A stretch of DNA of 64,000 nucleotides from OLB9 sp041392785. GTDB taxonomy: Bacteria; Bacteroidota; Bacteroidia; Chitinophagales; Saprospiraceae. The stretch spans positions 124,001 to 188,000 of the forward strand of contig JAWKLK010000009.1 of NCBI GenBank assembly GCA_041392785.1, in the 5' to 3' direction. The stretch's first letter is position 1, and every line of letters starts with the position of its first letter. The notes under the pieces are model-generated. The model was not told the origin of the DNA and did not search any database. It saw nothing but the letters and a program-made list of their open reading frames with translations. Below are positions 1-10,693 of this stretch, piece after piece. The position numbers and the translations under genes were made by a program.

Positions 1-3000
1 CGCTGTCAGTACATATTCTACTATTTGAACAGTTGTAGAAGTATTAACTAAGTCATTAAAAATATTCATTACCCCAAAAGGGAATGTTCCATTTAGTGTT
101 TCACCTGTGACATTGGGATTATCTGTTGTTGTCAAAGTGATGATTGAACCAGGGTCTGAAGCTGTTCCAACAATATTTACTGTTCCTCCAGAGCAAACTT
201 CTTTATCATCCCCTTCAATGGTGATTATGGAATTACATGCTGGCTGACCATTCCATACATATGGGGTGGAAAGAGCACAAGATAAATTCACCCAACAACC
301 TAGCTCACCATCGGCAAAAGAAAACATAGAAATTTTCAAACTTGCGGCTTCACATTCATCAATTGTTGCAAACTCTTTTACCTTCAGATCAAAACAAAAG
401 TTGACATTTTGACTACTTCCACATCCTGCTGGCAATCCCCATGCAGTATCAGGATTTGATCCATCAGTACAATTTGGTCCACTTCCAGGAGATGCATAAT
501 ACCATCCCGCAGGCATAGCTCCACCTTGTGTTAAACCACCGGCACCCCATTCCAAACCTAAAGAACCATCAGGTAATGTAATTGGTGCGTATTGAGGACT
601 ATTAAAATTGTAGTGTACTACATCTTCAGCTAACCATGTCCACCCGCCTGGACCTTGAGAAGATACAGGCATAGCTACTAGATCCCATCCATCATGTATA
701 ACAGGAACAATCCCTTGAATCCATTGGCAATTATTACCATTTGGTGGTGCTGTACCTCCGGGGGACACTGTAAAATCAACATTATAGCAGAAATGTACCA
801 CTTCACCAGAGCAATAGGGGCCATTAGGATTTTCATTAGGATAATCAGGTCTTGAAGGGGTAAACTGAGCAGAATAACAATCAAAGGCACCTCCATCAAA
901 AGCATTTACACATACACTAAAATCGTCGTCTAATGCATTACCACCAGATGCTTCCACACGAACATAAATTATTCCGGGTCCTGGTGAAAAAGGATCAGTG
1001 ACACTGCCATTAAAACAACTTAAAAAAGGTCCAAAACAATCATAGGCAATTGAAATAATCGGAGAAAATGATGCACCATTTATTGTGACAATCGCTGAAG
1101 TTGCAGTAGTTGGATCTATTTCAAAGGCGTAATAAGTAGCATTACCATCCGGATCACAAGCACCATCACCACAAAGACTCAAATTACAACCTGGTGAGCA
1201 GGCCTGCCCTCCAGTAGGTACTGACACAGGAGTCAAAGCACTACAGTCCGTAGCAGCATTACAAGATTGCGTCAATGGGTTTACTGACAATGAAAATGTA
1301 CCACAACCTGCAGAGTTGGATCCTACGCGTATATAGGTATTTTGTGTATCAAAGTCTTTGCAAGTAACAGTAGCAGTAATACTGTTTGTATTACAACCTG
1401 GTCTAAAATCATCACCAATCGGAGAGAGACTATTACAATCGGCACCTTGATAAACTTCCACGGCAAATTGTCCTGTCATGCTACCATTTGAGAAACTGAT
1501 TTCTAGACCGATGACATTTGCCGTAGCAGGGAATACAAACCATACAGAACTTTCTGTAGCGGTTGCGCCACAGTCTGAACCTACATCATTAGTAGCGCAG
1601 CACGTGGTATTTTGCGTAGCAGTCCCAATTACTTCAGCAGTACAAGGTGTATTGTTAGGCGGTAATACTTTTTGTGTTATATCAAATGAATAGGCTCCTC
1701 CTGTTGAATTTCCTACTGCAATATAATATGTACTTCCACCAGTAACAGGTATATCCTGAGTGTCACCAGTGATACAACCACCTCCAGCTAATTGAGATGG
1801 GCTATTTGTACCACAAGGTGAATCTTCAAAAATACCAAGGTATGCACCTCCCATAATATTAGTGATATCAATGGTCGAGGCATTGGCGTCCACGGTAAAT
1901 GCATGCCAAGTAGTAGGGTCGTCACCGAAAGTACAACTGCCAATATTAAATAGTTCAGTACAAGCATCGGTATTATCACCTGATACAGCGATAGCTTCGC
2001 ATATTAATGACATGTTGATGATTTGAGCATCATCACACAGGTCGTTACTTGGAGCGCCTTCACCTCCTCTGATAGGATTCACGCTGATATCAAAATCTCC
2101 AGCATTAGCCGCTGAACTGCTAATTTGCAACAAGTAATCTCCAGGTTGGACGCACAAAATTTGAGATACTGATCCCACAGTAAAACATGCCTCACCCACT
2201 GCCGTGCTACAATCTACTTCTGTCAAAGTGGCCGCACCTCCAACCATAAGTGGGCTTGACCCTGTCCCTGTTATGGTAATCTCTAATCCTCCCATATCAG
2301 CAGGAATGGTAACTGAATACCACACAGATGCCTCATAACTGTCAGAAGAACAGTTCAAAGAACCATCAGCGCCTGCGCAGCTATTTGTGCCGCTGGCAGT
2401 TCCACCTGCACCTAGTGCATCTGGTGAAGAGCAAAGGTCATTGCTTGGAGCAGCATTATATTTTATATCAAATCCCACACTACCAGAACCATCGCTATTT
2501 CCTATGGCTATGTAGTAGGTATTTCCTGCCGTAGCATCTACTGTTCCACTTGATGTAAGACAGTCACCACCTGTAGTGACATTGCTGCCTGTACAATCAC
2601 CAAATACTGTCAATGTTCCGGTAATATTTTGAAACTCCACGTTGGTAGTTCCTGTCGGTGGTGTAAAGGTGTACCATACCACAGCTTCTGCTGTATAATC
2701 AAATCCACATCCGCCTACAGTAAAATCTTCTGGACATGCGCCATCGCTCGAGCCACTTACTGGTATCCATACACATAAATCAGTGCTTGATACAGCTGTT
2801 GCTGCAGCGCAATCATCATTTGCTGCTGTAGTCGCCACTTCGGTAATATCTATTGTAAATGCACCAGCATCTGCTGACGCAGAACTCACATAGACATATA
2901 AAACATCACCTGCCTCTGGACAATCCAAGGTGACAGATGTACCACAGCCACTATTACCCACATCGCTTCCACCACATCCATCTAATACTCGGATTACACC

Positions 3001-4212
3001 ACTGGTTAAACCTGACAAAGCCAATGTGACAGTGTGCATATCCGCAGGTACGGTATAACTGTACCAAACTGATGCTTCGCTAGATGTGCCACAATTCGTT
3101 TCATCTTGCGTAGCACAAGTGTTATCACCTGAGGCAGATGGTGCAGATATAGACGTCGCAGCAGTACAATCATCATTTGCGGGATTCGGATTTACAGTTA
3201 TGGATATGGATGATGTTGATGTACAGCCTTCATTATCGGTGACTGTGACCACCCAGTTTCCTGAATGCGACAAATCCGCAGGATTAATAGATAATGGATT
3301 TCCAGTCTCTCCTCCTATTGACCAATCATACATATATGGACCAGAAGTCACATCATGCGTGACAGTTAACTCAAATGAGCTACCAGCGCACACGATGGTA
3401 TTATCAGCTGCAATGTTGGTTACTACAGGAGAAGGATGCACCACAAGCATCACCTCTGAAGTAGCATAACAGCCATTGCCATTATCGACTCTTGCATAAA
3501 CAATATTGGATGCAGATGTATAATTATCACTTAGTGGATTAGAACCACTGTCTGCTTCAGCTTGTAAACCATGGTAAGTTACTGCATACGTTTGACCATT
3601 CAATACATCAGGATCTGCAGCAGATAATGTAAAATCACCCATAGTACCGCCCACGGTATTAGGACAAACTTCCAACGTCGCATCCGATGCCATTACTTCC
3701 GGATCGATACTGACTGTAATTTCAAAATCGCCATCGTCAGTAGGGCTTAGACTTGAGACTTGGATATAATAGGTTCCGGAGGAAAGGCAAGTACCCGCTA
3801 AATTGGGTGAATAGCTACATTGTGATCCAAATACGCCGATAATCGGATTAGTGATAGGCGTACCACCTGAGGCATTCACATTTATAGTCAATGAATTATT
3901 TCCAGGGACAATAATGGAATACCAAACCGAAGCAAATGGTGTACTTCCATTCGGATTAGTTTCACCAGCTTGGGAAGTGGCCATAACAGTCGTACCTGGC
4001 TCAGCAATTCCATCATTCAATACTGTTGGTGAATTACAATCGTCATTTCCAGGAGGAGGAAGCAACATGGGTGTGTATTTCAATACACTTTTCAGGCCCA
4101 AACTATGCAATAAATTGAGATACTCAAAACTATATGGATTTCCAAAGCTAGTAACTTGATATGAACTACTAAGAATCAGAATAAATAAAAATTTCTTTGT
4201 GATGTATTTCAT
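1..4212 (-). CDS. Giant secreted repeat protein with PPC-like modules (C-terminus beyond window)
   Basis: The reading frame is open from an ATG at 4212 to base 1, giving 1404 residues with no stop, so the C-terminus lies outside the window. The start is a classic signal peptide (MKYITKKFLFILILSS), so the protein is exported. At least six modules of about 120-150 residues each begin with a variant of NDxCxxA and contain ASVWYSxTxPA and later GxYYIxVxS. This is the pattern of PPC/pre-peptidase-like beta-sandwiches common in T9SS cargo. A PKD-like segment lies near residues 250-370. The distal part is Cys-rich and unlike the repeats. A T9SS sorting domain is expected beyond base 1 but cannot be seen. 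The role is unknown; adhesin or cell-surface protein is an inference. Confidence 0.8.
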   Translation of the reverse strand, partial: MKYITKKFLFILILSSSYQVTSFGNPYSFEYLNLLHSLGLKSVLKYTPMLLPPPGNDDCNSPTVLNDGIAEPGTTVMATSQAGETNPNGSTPFASVWYSIIVPGNNSLTINVNASGGTPITNPIIGVFGSQCSYSPNLAGTCLSSGTYYIQVSSLSPTDDGDFEITVSIDPEVMASDATLEVCPNTVGGTMGDFTLSAADPDVLNGQTYAVTYHGLQAEADSGSNPLSDNYTSASNIVYARVDNGNGCYATSEVMLVVHPSPVVTNIAADNTIVCAGSSFELTVTHDVTSGPYMYDWSIGGETGNPLSINPADLSHSGNWVVTVTDNEGCTSTSSISITVNPNPANDDCTAATSISAPSASGDNTCATQDETNCGTSSEASVWYSYTVPADMHTVTLALSGLTSGVIRVLDGCGGSDVGNSGCGTSVTLDCPEAGDVLYVYVSSASADAGAFTIDITEVATTAANDDCAAATAVSSTDLCVWIPVSGSSDGACPEDFTVGGCGFDYTAEAVVWYTFTPPTGTTNVEFQNITGTLTVFGDCTGSNVTTGGDCLTSSGTVDATAGNTYYIAIGNSDGSGSVGFDIKYNAAPSNDLCSSPDALGAGGTASGTNSCAGADGSLNCSSDSYEASVWYSVTIPADMGGLEITITGTGSSPLMVGGAATLTEVDCSTAVGEACFTVGSVSQILCVQPGDYLLQISSSAANAGDFDISVNPIRGGEGAPSNDLCDDAQIINMSLICEAIAVSGDNTDACTELFNIGSCTFGDDPTTWHAFTVDANASTIDITNIMGGAYLGIFEDSPCGTNSPSQLAGGGCITGDTQDIPVTGGSTYYIAVGNSTGGAYSFDITQKVLPPNNTPCTAEVIGTATQNTTCCATNDVGSDCGATATESSVWFVFPATANVIGLEISFSNGSMTGQFAVEVYQGADCNSLSPIGDDFRPGCNTNSITATVTCKDFDTQNTYIRVGSNSAGCGTFSLSVNPLTQSCNAATDCSALTPVSVPTGGQACSPGCNLSLCGDGACDPDGNATYYAFEIDPTTATSAIVTINGASFSPIISIAYDCFGPFLSCFNGSVTDPFSPGPGIIYVRVEASGGNALDDDFSVCVNAFDGGAFDCYSAQFTPSRPDYPNENPNGPYCSGEVVHFCYNVDFTVSPGGTAPPNGNNCQWIQGIVPVIHDGWDLVAMPVSSQGPGGWTWLAEDVVHYNFNSPQYAPITLPDGSLGLEWGAGGLTQGGAMPAGWYYASPGSGPNCTDGSNPDTAWGLPAGCGSSQNVNFCFDLKVKEFATIDECEAASLKISMFSFADGELGCWVNLSCALSTPYVWNGQPACNSIITIEGDDKEVCSGGTVNIVGTASDPGSIITLTTTDNPNVTGETLNGTFPFGVMNIFNDLVNTSTTVQIVEYVLTA

Positions 4213-4485
4213 ACAAAAATGCTTTGTAATGTAAATTTTAAAATTGAATTTTACCAATGTAAAAGGGGAACCCAATATTCTATTAAAATATTGACTTGTA
4301 AAAGTAGGTAATATTTTAAGTTTTACAAAAAATTAATACAAAAAATTGTTAATTGCCGTAATTATCTTGGTGACATCATTTACCTTTCAATTGTCATATA
4401 CAAATTAAATCAGAATGCACCTTATTCTAATATTTTTATTGTCAATAACTTTTATATTATATTTACATTTCATTTAATATCAAAA

Positions 4486-5019
4486 ATGTTGCAAAACAAT
4501 AATACTCCGAACTTTGCTGCTGAGATTAATACAATGCTGACCACCATGTATAAAGAAAAAATGGTATCACATCTCAAAAGTCATCCATATTTATTTGAAC
4601 CATTACTAGATCTAGCGTTGAAAAATGAACCTTGGTATTCCTGGAGGGCTGCATGGCTAATTTGGAGTTGTATGGATAAAAATGATAGTCGCATTGGAGA
4701 GAAGATAACTGAAATAATTGATATTATCCCAAATAGACCTACCAACCATCAACGTGAATTATTAAAGGTATTGCAAAATATGCAAATGGATAAGGCCGAA
4801 ATAGGTCATCTTACAACTATTTGTTTAGGTATCTGGGAAGATATTTCTTCACAAGCATCTGCACGTTATAATGCCATCAAATTATTGGTAAAAATCTCAA
4901 AATCTTATCCTGAGCTGATGGAGACTTTGACTATCGTAGTTGATGAAATTTATTTGGAATCCTTGTCAGACGGTGTAAAAAAATCAATTTTACATTTGAT
5001 GAATAAAGAAAAATGTTAA
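4486..5019 (+). CDS. Hypothetical small helical (HEAT-like) protein
   Basis: A 177-residue protein rich in Leu, Ile and Lys, with no signal peptide. It contains the W-S-W-R-A-A-W-L-I-W pattern around residues 50-60 and regular helical spacing resembling short HEAT-type repeats. Similar small proteins occur in Bacteroidota, but I do not recognise a family with a known function. It is the only rightward gene in this stretch and ends three bases before the convergent DUF3667 gene. The 273 bases upstream are AT-rich and hold no other gene. Confidence 0.6.
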   Translation: MLQNNNTPNFAAEINTMLTTMYKEKMVSHLKSHPYLFEPLLDLALKNEPWYSWRAAWLIWSCMDKNDSRIGEKITEIIDIIPNRPTNHQRELLKVLQNMQMDKAEIGHLTTICLGIWEDISSQASARYNAIKLLVKISKSYPELMETLTIVVDEIYLESLSDGVKKSILHLMNKEKC

Positions 5020-5022
5020 AAT

Positions 5023-6072
5023 TTAAAACGTCATTATTCCCAAGAAAAAAATCGCTAGGGCTGTTAATAATAGAATGAAAAAGTAAAACATAAGAAATAT
5101 CACCATTTTTATAAAGGTCATTACCCAACCATTTCCATAATAATTATATAAATTGTAGCTGAGAAAAAATGGGACTGTCAAAATAATTGCAATAAATGCC
5201 GAGTTCCATATCTTTTCGTCAAATCTTTCAATAAAATTTGTTATGGTAAAAAGCAAAAAATAAGTCGAATGAAAATACAATAAAAATACAAGATGCTCTA
5301 CCAAGTAACTTTTTTTATAGAATAAGACCATAAATGCGCTCAAAAATAAAATAGTGCAAAAGATAGCCCATAAAATTTTTCTCTCTACAAATGATAAAAA
5401 TGCATCTCCATCCCTTAATAATTTCAATTGGCGAGTAAAAAAATTTTGGTTCCAATAGCCATCAATCTCATATTTTTCTAACAATTTCTTTGCATCTCCA
5501 TAATAAGCATCTCTTCTGGTGGTTAAGTAATATTTGTCTCGAATATTAATCCAAACAATTCCCATTTGTTTTTCGCTAAGTGAATCAAGTTCTGGCAATT
5601 TAATATCCTTAAATACTACTTTTTCAATCGTGTCTATGAAAAGACATTGTGATTCTGAAGGTTGAATAGCATTTGACAGTGAGTCTAAAGTGCCAAGCCT
5701 TTCTGAAAGAAATACTTTGGCAATATTATAATCTTTTTCTCTTTTTTTATCAATATTTTCTGAGTCTAAGGAAATAGATGAGATCGCCACTAAAAATATG
5801 GTCACTAAATAAAATCGCACGGGATGGAGATACGATTTTCGTTGGCCATCGACAAATGCTTTGGTCAGCTTCCAAGGCTGATGCGTCAATCTTAAAGTTT
5901 TAAAAATAGTGTTATCTAAATTGTACAGTGCATTCCACAAATGAAAAAACAAGTATTTTATAGATAATTTTGTTTCTTGGATGGATTGTCCACACGCTCC
6001 GCAGTAAGTATCATCATCATGTAGTATATGTCCACAATTTTTGCAACTTAGGTTTTGGGTTCTATCCTCCAT
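5023..6072 (-). CDS. DUF3667-like membrane protein with N-terminal zinc ribbon
   Basis: A 349-residue protein starting with a CxxC...CxxC zinc ribbon (Cys10, 13, 24, 27). A segment typical of DUF3667 follows (HLWNALYNLDNTIFKTLRLT...PWKLTKAFVDGQR near residues 45-80, then HPVRFYLVTIF). A soluble region spans about 110-225. Four or five hydrophobic segments follow from residue 230 to the end, so it is an inner-membrane protein. The function of the family is unknown. It lies 14 bases downstream of the sigma-54 activator gene on the same strand and may be co-transcribed. Confidence 0.75.
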   Translation of the reverse strand: MEDRTQNLSCKNCGHILHDDDTYCGACGQSIQETKLSIKYLFFHLWNALYNLDNTIFKTLRLTHQPWKLTKAFVDGQRKSYLHPVRFYLVTIFLVAISSISLDSENIDKKREKDYNIAKVFLSERLGTLDSLSNAIQPSESQCLFIDTIEKVVFKDIKLPELDSLSEKQMGIVWINIRDKYYLTTRRDAYYGDAKKLLEKYEIDGYWNQNFFTRQLKLLRDGDAFLSFVERKILWAIFCTILFLSAFMVLFYKKSYLVEHLVFLLYFHSTYFLLFTITNFIERFDEKIWNSAFIAIILTVPFFLSYNLYNYYGNGWVMTFIKMVIFLMFYFFILLLTALAIFFLGIMTF

Positions 6073-6086
6073 GTTTCAAATAATGA

Positions 6087-7349
6087 TCACTCCATAATAT
6101 CGTACTCCTTTATCTTTCTATAAAGGGTTCTTTCAGAAATTCCTAATTCATCAGCTGCTTCTTTACGACGATTGTTGTACTTTTTTAGCGCCTTTTTGAT
6201 CATATCTTTTTCCATCTCCTGTAGAGATAATACTTCATCGACGACTTCGGAACTATGATAATTTTTATTTGCATTTATTAAAATAGGTTTAGAGTCGAAA
6301 TTATCATTTGAAATAAAATCTCTATCCTGAGTCACTTCCATAGGACTTGGCCTAAAATAATTATCAGTTGTAAATGTGTGTTGTTTTAATACCTGCGAAT
6401 CTGGCATAGTAAGGTCATTTGCATGAACGAGGTCATATATTAATGATTTTACATCATTCAGATCACTCTTCATCTCGAGTAAAAACTTAAACAGGATTTC
6501 TCTTTCTTGAAAACCCGATTCGCTTTGCCCAGTAGATTTTGACAAACTTGGCAAATTTCTGTTAGCCAGTTGAGGTGCCTGAATAAGAAGGGTTTGCAAG
6601 TCAATTTCGACTGCTTCTACCAAAACACTGAGTTGCTCGACTAGATTTTTTAATTCTCTGACATTACCCGGCCACCTGTAGGATTCAAATACGATTTTAG
6701 CATCTGGCGTCAATATTTTAGAGTCAGTCCTATATTTTTCTGCAAAATCTCCTGCAAACTTCCTAAACAGCATATAGATGTCTTCTGGTCTTTCATACAA
6801 TGCTGGTACGTGAATTGGTACTGTATTCAATCTATAATAAAGATCTTCGCGAAATTTTCCTTGACTTATTTTCTCATCAAGTTTTACATTCGTAGCAGCC
6901 ACAATTCGGACATCAGTATTCAAAACTTTTGAGGACCCTACGCGCAAAAATTCTCCATTTTCCAAAACCCTAAGCAAATATGCTTGTGTATCCAGAGGCA
7001 TTTCTCCGATTTCATCTAGAAAAATTGTGCCACCATTGACAGTCTCAAAATAGCCTTTTCGTTCAGAAACAGCACCTGTAAAAGAACCCTTTTCGTGACC
7101 AAACAATTCTGAGTTGATAGTGCCAGGTGGAATGGCGCCACAGTTGACAGCTATAAAGCTATTATGTTTTCTGCTACTGAGTTCATGAATGATCCTGCTG
7201 AATGCCTCTTTTCCAACACCACTTTCTCCTTGAATCAATACCGAAAGATCAGTAGATGCTACACGAACGGCAGTATCTAAAGCTCTGTCCAAAAGCGGTG
7301 ACCTTCCTACAATACCATACCTTTGTTTTACATTTTGAATATTCATCAA
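6087..7349 (-). CDS. Sigma-54-dependent transcriptional activator (AAA+ / Fis-type HTH)
   Basis: A 420-residue activator of RpoN-dependent promoters. Visible motifs are Walker A GESGVGKE (residues 41-48), the sigma-54 contact loop as GSFTGA (88-93; GAFTGA is usual), Walker B GGTIFLDEIGEM (about 107-118), the arginine-finger region and PGNVREL. The C-terminal helix-turn-helix ends in NNRRKEAADELGISERTLYRKI. There is no N-terminal receiver, PAS or GAF domain, as in the short activators common in Bacteroidota. A long low-complexity linker (about 265-370) separates the AAA+ domain from the HTH. Its position 29 bases downstream of miaB, same strand, suggests one transcript. Targets cannot be inferred. 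Confidence 0.9.
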   Translation of the reverse strand: MMNIQNVKQRYGIVGRSPLLDRALDTAVRVASTDLSVLIQGESGVGKEAFSRIIHELSSRKHNSFIAVNCGAIPPGTINSELFGHEKGSFTGAVSERKGYFETVNGGTIFLDEIGEMPLDTQAYLLRVLENGEFLRVGSSKVLNTDVRIVAATNVKLDEKISQGKFREDLYYRLNTVPIHVPALYERPEDIYMLFRKFAGDFAEKYRTDSKILTPDAKIVFESYRWPGNVRELKNLVEQLSVLVEAVEIDLQTLLIQAPQLANRNLPSLSKSTGQSESGFQEREILFKFLLEMKSDLNDVKSLIYDLVHANDLTMPDSQVLKQHTFTTDNYFRPSPMEVTQDRDFISNDNFDSKPILINANKNYHSSEVVDEVLSLQEMEKDMIKKALKKYNNRRKEAADELGISERTLYRKIKEYDIME

Positions 7350-7378
7350 TTAATTTTAGTGTATGGATAATAAGCTGC

Positions 7379-8815
7379 TTAATAGTTGTCTACTATTTCT
7401 CCTCTCAAAGAAGCTGCTGTAGCATCTTTTACCTTTACAAATACATATTGACCAGGAGACAAATTTGGTTTCTTAGGGAAAACCAACATCTTATTTTGGC
7501 TATTTCTGCCTTTAAATTCTTCTGTAGATCGCTTAGAATCACCTTCAATCAAAACTTTAAATACTTTACCAATGTCAGCTTTATTATGCTCAAGCGAAAT
7601 ATTTCTCTGTAACTCCACTATCTCCGAAAGACGTCTTTTTTTGATTTCATCTGGTACATCATCTCTCAATTTCTTAGCAGCAGGGGTGCCGGGTCTTTCA
7701 GAATAAAAAAACATATAAGCCATACTAAATTTTGACCAAGTCATGATAGATAGAGTATCTTTATGATCTTCTTCTGTCTCAGTACAGAATCCAGTTATCA
7801 CATCTGTAGAAACAGCACAATCGGGCAAAATACTTCTTATAGATGTCATTTTTTGAATATACCATTCTCTATCATATGTCCTATTCATCAAAGAAAGGAT
7901 TCTGCTGTTTCCACTCTGGACTGGAAGGTGGATGTATTTGCATATATTGTCATAATGTGCCATGGTTTGCAATACATCATCAGTGATATCCTTAGGGTGA
8001 GATGTAGAAAACCGCACTCTAAGATCAGGGTGCACTGCAGCTACCCTTTCCAAAAGGTTGGCAAAATTTACCAATTCACTCTCATCAGGAGCAGCCCATT
8101 TATATGAATCCACATTTTGGCCCAATAAAGTGATATCCCGAAAACCTCTATCAAACAGATCCTGAGCCTCTGCAACGATAGAATATGGATCTCTACTGCG
8201 CTCTCGCCCTCTTGTAAAAGGTACAACACAAAACGAGCACATATTATCGCATCCTCTCATGATCGAGATAAAAGCCACAACGCCATTACTCTCAAGTCGC
8301 AAGGGAGATATGTCTGCATAGGTTTCTTCCCTACTTAAAAGTACATTGATACCTTTTTCGCCTTCATCAGTTTTGGCAATGAGATTTGGTAAATCTCTAT
8401 ATGCATCAGGACCCACTACTAAGTCCACTAGCTTCTCTTGTTCTAAGAGCTTTGATTTCAATCGCTCTGCCATGCAACCCAAAACACCAATCATCATGTC
8501 AGGCTTACGCTGTTTTAGGCTGTTGAAAATTTTCAATCTATTACGAACCGTTTCTTCTGCTTTTTCACGGATTGAGCAAGTATTGATCAAAATAAGATCT
8601 GCTTGATCCAATTCACGTGTTGAGCCAAAACCTTCTTCAGCCAAAATTGAAGCAACAATTTCTGAATCGCTAAAATTCATTGTACAGCCATAAGATTCTA
8701 TATAAAATAATCTATCGTATTTGACTTTTGATTTTGCCACCATGATAGCTTCACCCTGTCGGTCTTCTAATATGGTGCGATCTTGTGGCTCGTACATCAA
8801 TGTTTCATCAAACAT
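7379..8815 (-). CDS. miaB: tRNA-2-methylthio-N6-dimethylallyladenosine synthase MiaB
   Basis: A radical-SAM methylthiotransferase that converts i6A37 to ms2i6A37 in tRNAs. The UPF0004 domain holds three cluster cysteines (ESYGCTMN, INTCSIRE, VLGCMAER). The radical-SAM CxxxCxxC is RGCDNMCSFCVVPFTRGRE. A TRAM domain closes the protein (VLIEGDSKRS... to the end). The length of 478 residues is slightly long; the first 25-30 residues are not part of the core, so a start inside them (for example the Met of MVAKSK) is possible. The GCDNMC/VVPFTRGRE wording favours MiaB over the paralogues MtaB and RimO. Confidence 0.95.
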   Translation of the reverse strand: MFDETLMYEPQDRTILEDRQGEAIMVAKSKVKYDRLFYIESYGCTMNFSDSEIVASILAEEGFGSTRELDQADLILINTCSIREKAEETVRNRLKIFNSLKQRKPDMMIGVLGCMAERLKSKLLEQEKLVDLVVGPDAYRDLPNLIAKTDEGEKGINVLLSREETYADISPLRLESNGVVAFISIMRGCDNMCSFCVVPFTRGRERSRDPYSIVAEAQDLFDRGFRDITLLGQNVDSYKWAAPDESELVNFANLLERVAAVHPDLRVRFSTSHPKDITDDVLQTMAHYDNICKYIHLPVQSGNSRILSLMNRTYDREWYIQKMTSIRSILPDCAVSTDVITGFCTETEEDHKDTLSIMTWSKFSMAYMFFYSERPGTPAAKKLRDDVPDEIKKRRLSEIVELQRNISLEHNKADIGKVFKVLIEGDSKRSTEEFKGRNSQNKMLVFPKKPNLSPGQYVFVKVKDATAASLRGEIVDNY

Positions 8816-8919
8816 GGGCTAATAACATTATTTTTAAAAAAACAGAAAAGATATTCTAATAAAAAAGGTACATTTTTGATGTATATCAAATACATTAATG
8901 CCCCATTAAAACTGAAATG

Positions 8920-8953
8920 CAAAGGTAGTACATTTGTCTTTACATATGACAAA
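8920..8953 (-). promoter_or_regulatory. Candidate Bacteroidota promoter for miaB
   Basis: On the minus strand TACCTTTG (8920-8927) matches the Bacteroidota -7 consensus TAnnTTTG. A TTTTG lies about 22 bases upstream, a slightly long spacing for the -33 element. It sits about 105 bases before the miaB start. Confidence 0.35.
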
Positions 8954-8964
8954 ATGGCAGTAAA

Positions 8965-10691
8965 TTATTTATCTTCTTGAATTACCACCTCTGTTCTTCT
9001 ATTGTATTTATGCTCCATTTCCGTACATGGCACACCGTTTAGGCAATGGTTTCTTATGCGGGATTCGCCATATCCTTTGATCTCAATACGCTCAGGGTCA
9101 ATACCTTTTTTTTCCAAATAGTTTCTTGCAGCTTCAGCTCTCCTGATGGACAATTGCAAATTATACTTATCATTACCTCTTGCGTCAGTATGAGCTTCCA
9201 ACCGAACATTCATATTTGGATCCTCTTTAAGAGCTGATGTCAATGCATCTAACTCATGAGCATGATTTTCAAGAATATCTGCTTTATTGTATGCATAATA
9301 AATATCTTCAAACACTACGGTAGTACCTTTTGCAAAGACATTTGTAGACTGATGATACACATCTGGATCTGCATTTGGACTACTCCTTTCATCTTCTATC
9401 ATAACCGAAAAAGGTGTCATTACCACATTAAATTGATTTTCATCTGCTCCTGGCTCGAAAATTAACGAAATTGGATCATAGTTATCCGCACTAACTTGAA
9501 CAATATACTGTTTTGATGCGGATAAGTTTGGAAAAACAACTCCATGAATGTCGGTGTGCACATCAGCTAAAGGTTTTCCTCTTTTTGGTGTTAATTTGAG
9601 CAATAAGTCACCAGGATCAGTCCCCGCTAATACATCAATATTGAAGCTAGTAAGTGTGAAATTATTGATATCAATATCTAATGGTATGATGCTCACTTTG
9701 GCATCTACTATGGGCTCGAGCGTGAGCTTATCCATGACAACTATTTGCCTACTGACAAGTACATCAGATTGTATAAATAGGTCACTATCCGCACTAAAAC
9801 TATATATATCATCCTTGCCTTTTCCTCCAGGTCTGTTTGATGTAAAATAACCACTCTTACCATCTTCTCTGACTATCAAACTAAAATCATCAAAGTTAGA
9901 ATTGAATGGTTTTGGCAATAATATCGGCTTAGACCAAATATGCAAACCTTTTTTGATGGTCAAATATAAATCCAAGCCTCCAAAACCACCAGGTCTATCT
10001 GATGCGAAAATCAAAATAGAATCTCTAAATAAAACAGGAAAGATTTCGTTTGCACTAGAATTTATACTATCACTTACTGGCATAAGATCAGTCCAGTTAT
10101 CACCTCTTCTATCGGTCCAAAACAAATCCATTTTACCTTTATTGGGCTTCATGTTACTGGATAACACCATGAGATTTCCTTGTGAATTGAGAGTGGGATG
10201 TGCTAATGAAAAGTCGCCATCTTGGATTTTCAACTTTTCAGTCTTTGGTTTTGACTTATCAAGATTTGTAGCAAAAATCTTGAGGTACATAGTGTCTTGC
10301 CCACTTATTTTAAAGGTCTTGTAAGTCCGAGTAAAGAACATTGTATTTGAAGTTAGATCAAATGCCATTGCACCTTCATGAAAATCACTGTTTATTTGTT
10401 TTGAAATATTTGCCTATCAAATAGCTGATGAAAAGTGTCAATTTTACAAAACCCAAGATCAAAATAGGATTCGTCAATGGATTGGTCAAAAAGTTTAGAT
10501 TTGACACCAGAAAACATGAAAACTAATTGATCTCCCCAAAAACACGGTGAACTTTCTAGATAACTAGAATTTATTAGGTTCTCATTCTTGATACTGACAC
10601 CATTTTTTTCAGGTTGTAATATGCGCCATTGGCCAAAAATATTTCCAATGCATAAAAGTACTAATACAACTATCACAGGAATCTGCTTCAT
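8965..10691 (-). CDS. OmpA-family/PD40 envelope protein, frameshifted near 10.4 kb
   Basis: This is one gene read as two frames. The first 99 codons (10691 to 10392) carry a signal peptide and a PD40-like start (SSPCFWGDQLVFMFSG). The second frame begins upstream of its first Met with NSDFHEGAMAFD, which is what PD40 proteins have next (HEGA-like then FTR). It continues through PD40 propeller segments, a carboxypeptidase-like domain and a C-terminal OmpA domain (YNKADILENHAHELDAL, HTDARGNDKYN, LSIRRAEAARNYL, IKGYGES). Adding one A in the run near 10395-10402 joins the frames. It lies directly after porP/sprF, the usual order for a T9SS-associated peptidoglycan anchor. Assembly error or a recent mutation is the likely cause of the slip. 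Confidence 0.8.
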
Positions 10692-10693
10692 AT

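Noticed and set aside
678..4159. Several open frames opposite or out of frame to the giant repeat protein
   Set aside because: The minus frame ending at base 1 is open for 1404 codons and has domain repeats; the others are shadows with no recognisable composition.
10392..10440. Programmed -1 frameshift in the OmpA-type gene
   Set aside because: No classic slippery heptamer or downstream structure; several unrelated genes show similar slips, so error or decay is simpler.
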